Part shown: positions 60,045-64,000 of the stretch, piece after piece
Layout: every line of letters starts with the position of its first letter
How positions within the stretch are numbered: the first letter of the stretch is position 1
Source of the DNA: Rhizomys pruinosus
Taxonomy: Eukaryota > Chordata > Mammalia > Rodentia > Spalacidae
Assembly (NCBI GenBank): GCA_009823505.1
Contig: VZQC01006700.1
Span: forward strand, 765,811 to 829,810
Length of the DNA: 64,000 nt
Direction: 5' to 3'
Translations under genes and position numbers: made by a program
The notes under the pieces: generated by a model
The model's database searches: none
Seen by the model: the letters and a program-made list of their open reading frames with translations, nothing else
Told to the model about the DNA's origin: nothing

Positions 60045-60660
60045 ACAGGCAAACGCAGCCGCTCACCACTCATCAAGACGCTCTTCTTTTGCACCAGTGA
60101 GAGATGATTACAGAGTTCCAGGTGGTTTGGTAAAACACGAGGAATAAGTGTCTGTGAAGTGCCCCCAGCTCTAAGAGACCACAAATACAATGCAACCTTT
60201 TACAAAAGCCTCAGGCAAACATAGACAAAAGCGCTATTTAAAGAATATTAATGTGTCACTCAATTCTCATCATCAGACCGTCCTCATTCCACAGAAGGGA
60301 ATTAACCTAGAAAACCACAACTGCAAATTTACAAATAGGCGGCGGGCTTGCAGAGCCCTTACCCCTGAATAGATCACTTTTAGCAAAGCTTTGCTACCCA
60401 AGGCGCTGGAATCATTGTAAGAGGGGGAAGAAGGATTTTATAACAGCCAGAGGGGCAGAGGAATACAGGGAACCCGTAGTTTTTAGTTTTTTAGACCAGC
60501 TAGGGAGGACGCTATTCATATGAATCTAGCACATGGTGACACTTACACCAGACCCAGCAAAACTCAAGCTAGATAATAAAATCCTAATACAAGAAATGAT
60601 TGAAGGACACACGAAAAAGACGTCCTAACATTCAGCTGAGAACTTTACTAGCCCACCAAT
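60045..60660 (+). mobile_element. Second copy: Lx-type L1 3' UTR, sense
   Basis: Counterpart of 36555-37180. Confidence 0.65.
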
Positions 60661-61259
60661 AACTGATGTTGAGGAGATGTTGGTTTCTTTAAGTGCCCGA
60701 TTTTGTCCGGTGGGTTGGTTAACCAGGGCTTGGTGGTAGACCACTGAAGGGCATTTGGAGGGCATGATTTTTGTCTTATATTTTTGACGAGGCGAGCACA
60801 TTAAATTTTCCAGTTGGAAAGTGGCTCTAAAGGGGTGCAGATAGGGTAGGGATCTAAATGACATCAACAGGATATTGGTGGAAAATTTGTAAAAATTTCA
60901 GTAGTATTTTTTTAAAGGAGTCATTAATACCATAGGTATCTACAGGATCCAGAGCAGCAAAGAACAATGGGTGAAAGGAGGCTGCAGAACAGATCGATGG
61001 CCTATGTTTTTGTGACTCTATGGGTGGATTTTTCTGTGTCTATGGATACTTATTATAGCACAATTTAAGAGAGGACAAAACAGTACTTTCTGCAAGAGAC
61101 AAGTTCACTTCTGCACCTCATGACAGCATGAACAGCAAGAGATCCATGCAGGAATAGTGTTCAGCTCTGTGCAGCCATCCAGAGACTCAGCTCCTGTAAT
61201 TAGCCTTCATCCAAATTTCAAAGCTTGATCATCTTCTTTTTTATCAGGGTGTGATCTTG

Positions 61260-61525
61260 ATTATTTTTGAAACTTTTTTTGGTCTTATTTTAGTTGTTTG
61301 TTTCTATGTATGCTTAGAGTGTAATTGGCTATATGAACATAAGTATGCCCATATTTTTTGCAGTGCCCCACAGGGGGTGGGTCGGCAGAAGGGGGCACTT
61401 TGATTTTTCCTGGAAACGGATCATTACTTTTTAGCTAGCCATGTGGGTGTGGGATTTGAACATGGTCTTCTGCAAGATCAGAGTTCTCAAACCACTGTGC
61501 CATCTTTCCACCCAGGAGTTGTACT
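61260..61525 (-). mobile_element. Second copy: B2-superfamily SINE
   Basis: Counterpart of 37700-37945 with insertions. Confidence 0.75.
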
Positions 61526-61754
61526 TCAGTAGTTAACCTTTCTTGTTAAGTTGGTTCAATTATTTTCTATTTATATCCTTTGGTGTATTCTTTAGTTGTA
61601 TGCATCACCACACTTGAGACTCAGGATCTTTTGTCCATTGACCTCATGACTAGTTAGTCCTCAAAGATTCTATTACTAAAGAAGGAGAAAAAAGTCGTGA
61701 GATAGAACTATCATCTCTCACCCAGATGTCAATCTGAAAGAATGACAGAGTGGT

Positions 61755-62320
61755 TGTCTTAGTCTGTTTTCTGTTCTAATTATCATAGAATGGGTATACG
61801 TTATACAAGTAACAGGTTTTTATTTTTGACCCCATGGCTCTGCTCTGGCGTGGTTGCGTAGTTGTTATGGGCTCGTGCTGAAGGCCTGTATACTGTTGAT
61901 TAGCCTCTGATTCGCATAGTGTTAGGCAGGGCATCAAGTATCAGGAGGCAGTACCTGAAGTAGGAGATCAGAGTGTCTACTAAAGCTGGTACAGAGTTAT
62001 CAGGAGAGAGGCCTAGCTCAAACTGGCATTTTGTAGCCTTGACCCACTCTATTTTTAAAATTAGCCAATTAACTCATTAGTCTATCAATCAATTTCATTA
62101 GTTACATTTACACACTAAATAGATTTATATCCTAATTAACTAAGAACGAAAGAGCTAAAATTCATTCATACGTTGTCCCATCTTGGTCCTACCTTTTACT
62201 TTCCCACAATTTTTGTATTTGTTGTATGTTGTTGTGGTGGGGGTCGGTTGGACTAAGGGTGTTGGAACCAGGGGGGGTACATAATCTGTTCAACAACACA
62301 TTCGGCATGAGTGTCGTGTT
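61755..62320 (-). mobile_element. Second copy: MaLR-like relic, partly corrupted
   Basis: Counterpart of 38175-38580. The middle (61845-62000) and end (62215-62345) are scrambled. Confidence 0.45.
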
Positions 62321-62369
62321 GTGCTGATAGTGGGATCTATGGATAGCGCCTGAGAATTTCACAGAATTA

Positions 62370-62640
62370 AATTTTAATTTCGTTTTTTAATTATTTTTAT
62401 TTTTTATTATTACTGCTATCTGCATGTGTGTCCTCCCGCCTGCATTTGTGTTTCAGGTTGCACCCTGTTGCTCTATTCACTGCCTTATGGGTCAGAAGAA
62501 ACAGAAAGCTTCAAATTTCAGTGCAACTGGATCGTTAGTCCCCATGTGCGTTGCTTGAATTGAACCTGGGGTGTTCCTCTGCAGGAAGGAGCAGACCATG
62601 CTTATCAAATCACACTAATACATCTTCACCCGAATCGTGA
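62370..62640 (-). mobile_element. Second copy: B2 SINE, corrupted
   Basis: Counterpart of 38622-38838. Only short matching words remain (ggtcagaag, ggggtgttcctctgcagg). Confidence 0.7.
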
Positions 62641-62689
62641 ACACCGGCCACGAGCCGAGAGGACGGAAACTTTTGTTCTATGGTTTATA

Positions 62690-62995
62690 TATGAAAACTA
62701 ATTTATTAGAGTGTTCACAATGTGCTAAAATGTGAGCAGGGAACACTGACAATTTCAGCATGGACCCTGATCTCAAAGAGTTCAAATTCTCTCAGCAAAT
62801 GTAGAGAATTCAATTGAATATCATGCCATAAAGGACAACACACTCTGCACCACAATAATAACTGTAGTAAACTAGGTGCCAGTTATGATGACATATGTTT
62901 TACAGATAAGTAAACTGAAGTTATCATTCGCCAAAGGCCCGAAGCTATGAAAGTGAAGGGGACTGATTCTAGAGTGCTCCCAGTTATTTTTAAAA
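62690..62995 (-). repeat. Second copy: MIR/L2-type relic
   Basis: Counterpart of 38860-39165, nearly identical for its first 230 bases. Confidence 0.55.
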
Positions 62996-63651
62996 GCAGA
63001 GTTTTGTAATATTTTGTTCCAGACATTATGAAGAGCCAACTTATGCAAGATCTAGAGAGGGAGAGAGAGGGAGAGAGAAGAATAAGAGAAGAAAGATATA
63101 TACAGAAAACGTGTGTTATAGATTCCAATCATAAAATAATAACTTTGAGAGCAATTGTTTATGAACTGTGTAGAAATAGGTCAATGCACAGCAGACCACA
63201 CAAGATGGGATTCTGAAGATGAGAGGAAGCAGTCCAGCCGTTACTTTATTATTCTCATTATTCCTCCAACGAAGGCAATTTACAGTTACATAAGGCACTG
63301 TTCTTTCCTGAGGCATTGTATACCAAAATAGCCAAAAACAACATTACGCAGCTTATGCATTCACTTCTTTTGCCACCTTCACTCCCAAAAAGTTTGGCTA
63401 TTTTGAGAAATCTAATTCAGCCCCAAAAAAAGAAAAAAAAGATTTACATTAAATTTTTTGTGATCAAAAATATTTCAATATGATTGTTGTCAGAAGTCCA
63501 AAACTATTATTTTGAGCAATGGTGACAAACAACTTTGTGCCAAATGTTTAACTTTCTAAGATGGCTGTTTAGAAGCAATGCTGATTTAGAAAAATGTCCT
63601 GGCACATTTTAAAATGCAAACCTCACTAAAAAGTGACACAGCTTTGGGGCT

Positions 63652-63935
63652 GGGAGAGATGGGCCTAGCGGTTAGGAGCACCGACGCTCTTGCAGAGGAC
63701 TCCGGGTTCGATCCCCCAGCGCCCACATGGCGGTACCGACAGAACCGTCTGAAACTCCAATTCCAGAACTCCAGTTCAAGAGAACCCAGTTCCAGGAATC
63801 CGGCACCCTCTTCTGACCTCCGCGGCATTGCACGACCCGGGTGCACAAAACCTGCATGCACAATAGTGATAGCTACATTGATACACATACAGAAATAAAT
63901 AAAAATTTTTTAAAAAAGTTAAAAAAAAAAGAAAG
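63652..63935 (+). mobile_element. Second copy: young B2 SINE
   Basis: Counterpart of 39805-40061. The B box ggttcgatccc is still readable. aagtgacaca precedes it and a disturbed aagtgaccaacat follows it. Confidence 0.9.
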
Positions 63936-64000
63936 TGACCAACATTTAGGAAATTATATCATTCATCTATCATATGTAGAAGATATTACCCTATAAATAA

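Larger units (their letters stand above)
41494..64000 (+). repeat. Redundant, noisier second copy of 19626-40129
   Basis: Same order and orientation of every L1, SINE and unique block as 19626-40129. It is about 22.5 kb against 20.5 kb because of many small insertions. Near-identical tracts (for example 43314-43510, 46741-47100, 49410-49720, 55222-55700, 57795-58440, 60960-61240, 62690-62920) alternate with indel-rich tracts. Best explained as an unmerged overlapping contig or haplotig. Confidence 0.93.

Noticed and set aside
41494..64000. A genuine segmental duplication
   Set aside because: The breakpoint coincides with an N, copy two is full of homopolymer and short-insertion noise, and the clean tracts are practically identical. 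Old duplicates diverge evenly, not in blocks.
1..64000. tRNA genes
   Set aside because: All A-box/B-box pairs found lie in B2, B3 or MIR SINE heads; none forms a tRNA cloverleaf with an acceptor stem that I could pair.

Overview
This window is non-coding, repeat-dense nuclear DNA from a rodent, most likely a muroid outside the mouse/rat pair. The evidence is the co-occurrence of B1, B2, B3-like and B4 SINEs, Lx-type L1 3' ends and older MIR/MaLR-like relics. The exact genus cannot be read from the sequence. I found no functional protein-coding gene, tRNA, rRNA or CRISPR array. Nearly all longer reading frames fall in L1 ORF2 remnants, in SINEs or in low-complexity DNA.

Layout of the first part (1-41492). 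A 5'-truncated sense L1 with a remarkably long 3' UTR (1-3712) opens the window. A mixed stretch follows (3.7-18 kb) of mostly unique sequence with scattered L1 3' UTR pieces, SINEs, MIRs and microsatellites; a compact, CpG-containing block near 16.2 kb is a conserved-element candidate. From 18 to 33 kb the DNA is dense with antisense copies of two L1 3' UTR types. One of them is a 5'-inverted (twin-primed) insertion at 18112-20444 with a perfect 17-bp target duplication. At 33.5-34.4 kb an L1 insertion begins with an inverted copy of its own upstream flank, giving an 81-bp-arm hairpin. From 34.4 to 41.5 kb come unique sequence, B2/B1 elements, MaLR-like and MIR relics, and a rare 7SL-derived monomer.

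At 41493 there is a single N. Everything after it (41494-64000) repeats 19626-40129 in the same order and orientation, but is about 10% longer because of scattered small insertions. Near-identical tracts alternate with indel-rich tracts. This looks like two overlapping contigs, or haplotypes, placed end to end without merging, the second being poorly corrected long-read consensus. It should not be read as a biological 22-kb tandem duplication. Coordinates of repeats in the second copy are therefore counterparts of the same loci.

The main biology is retrotransposition. At least two L1 3'-end types are present, one with about 0.1 kb and one with about 2.3 kb after ORF2. The insertion events record twin priming, 5' template switching onto the flank, and nested SINE insertion at an L1 target duplication.
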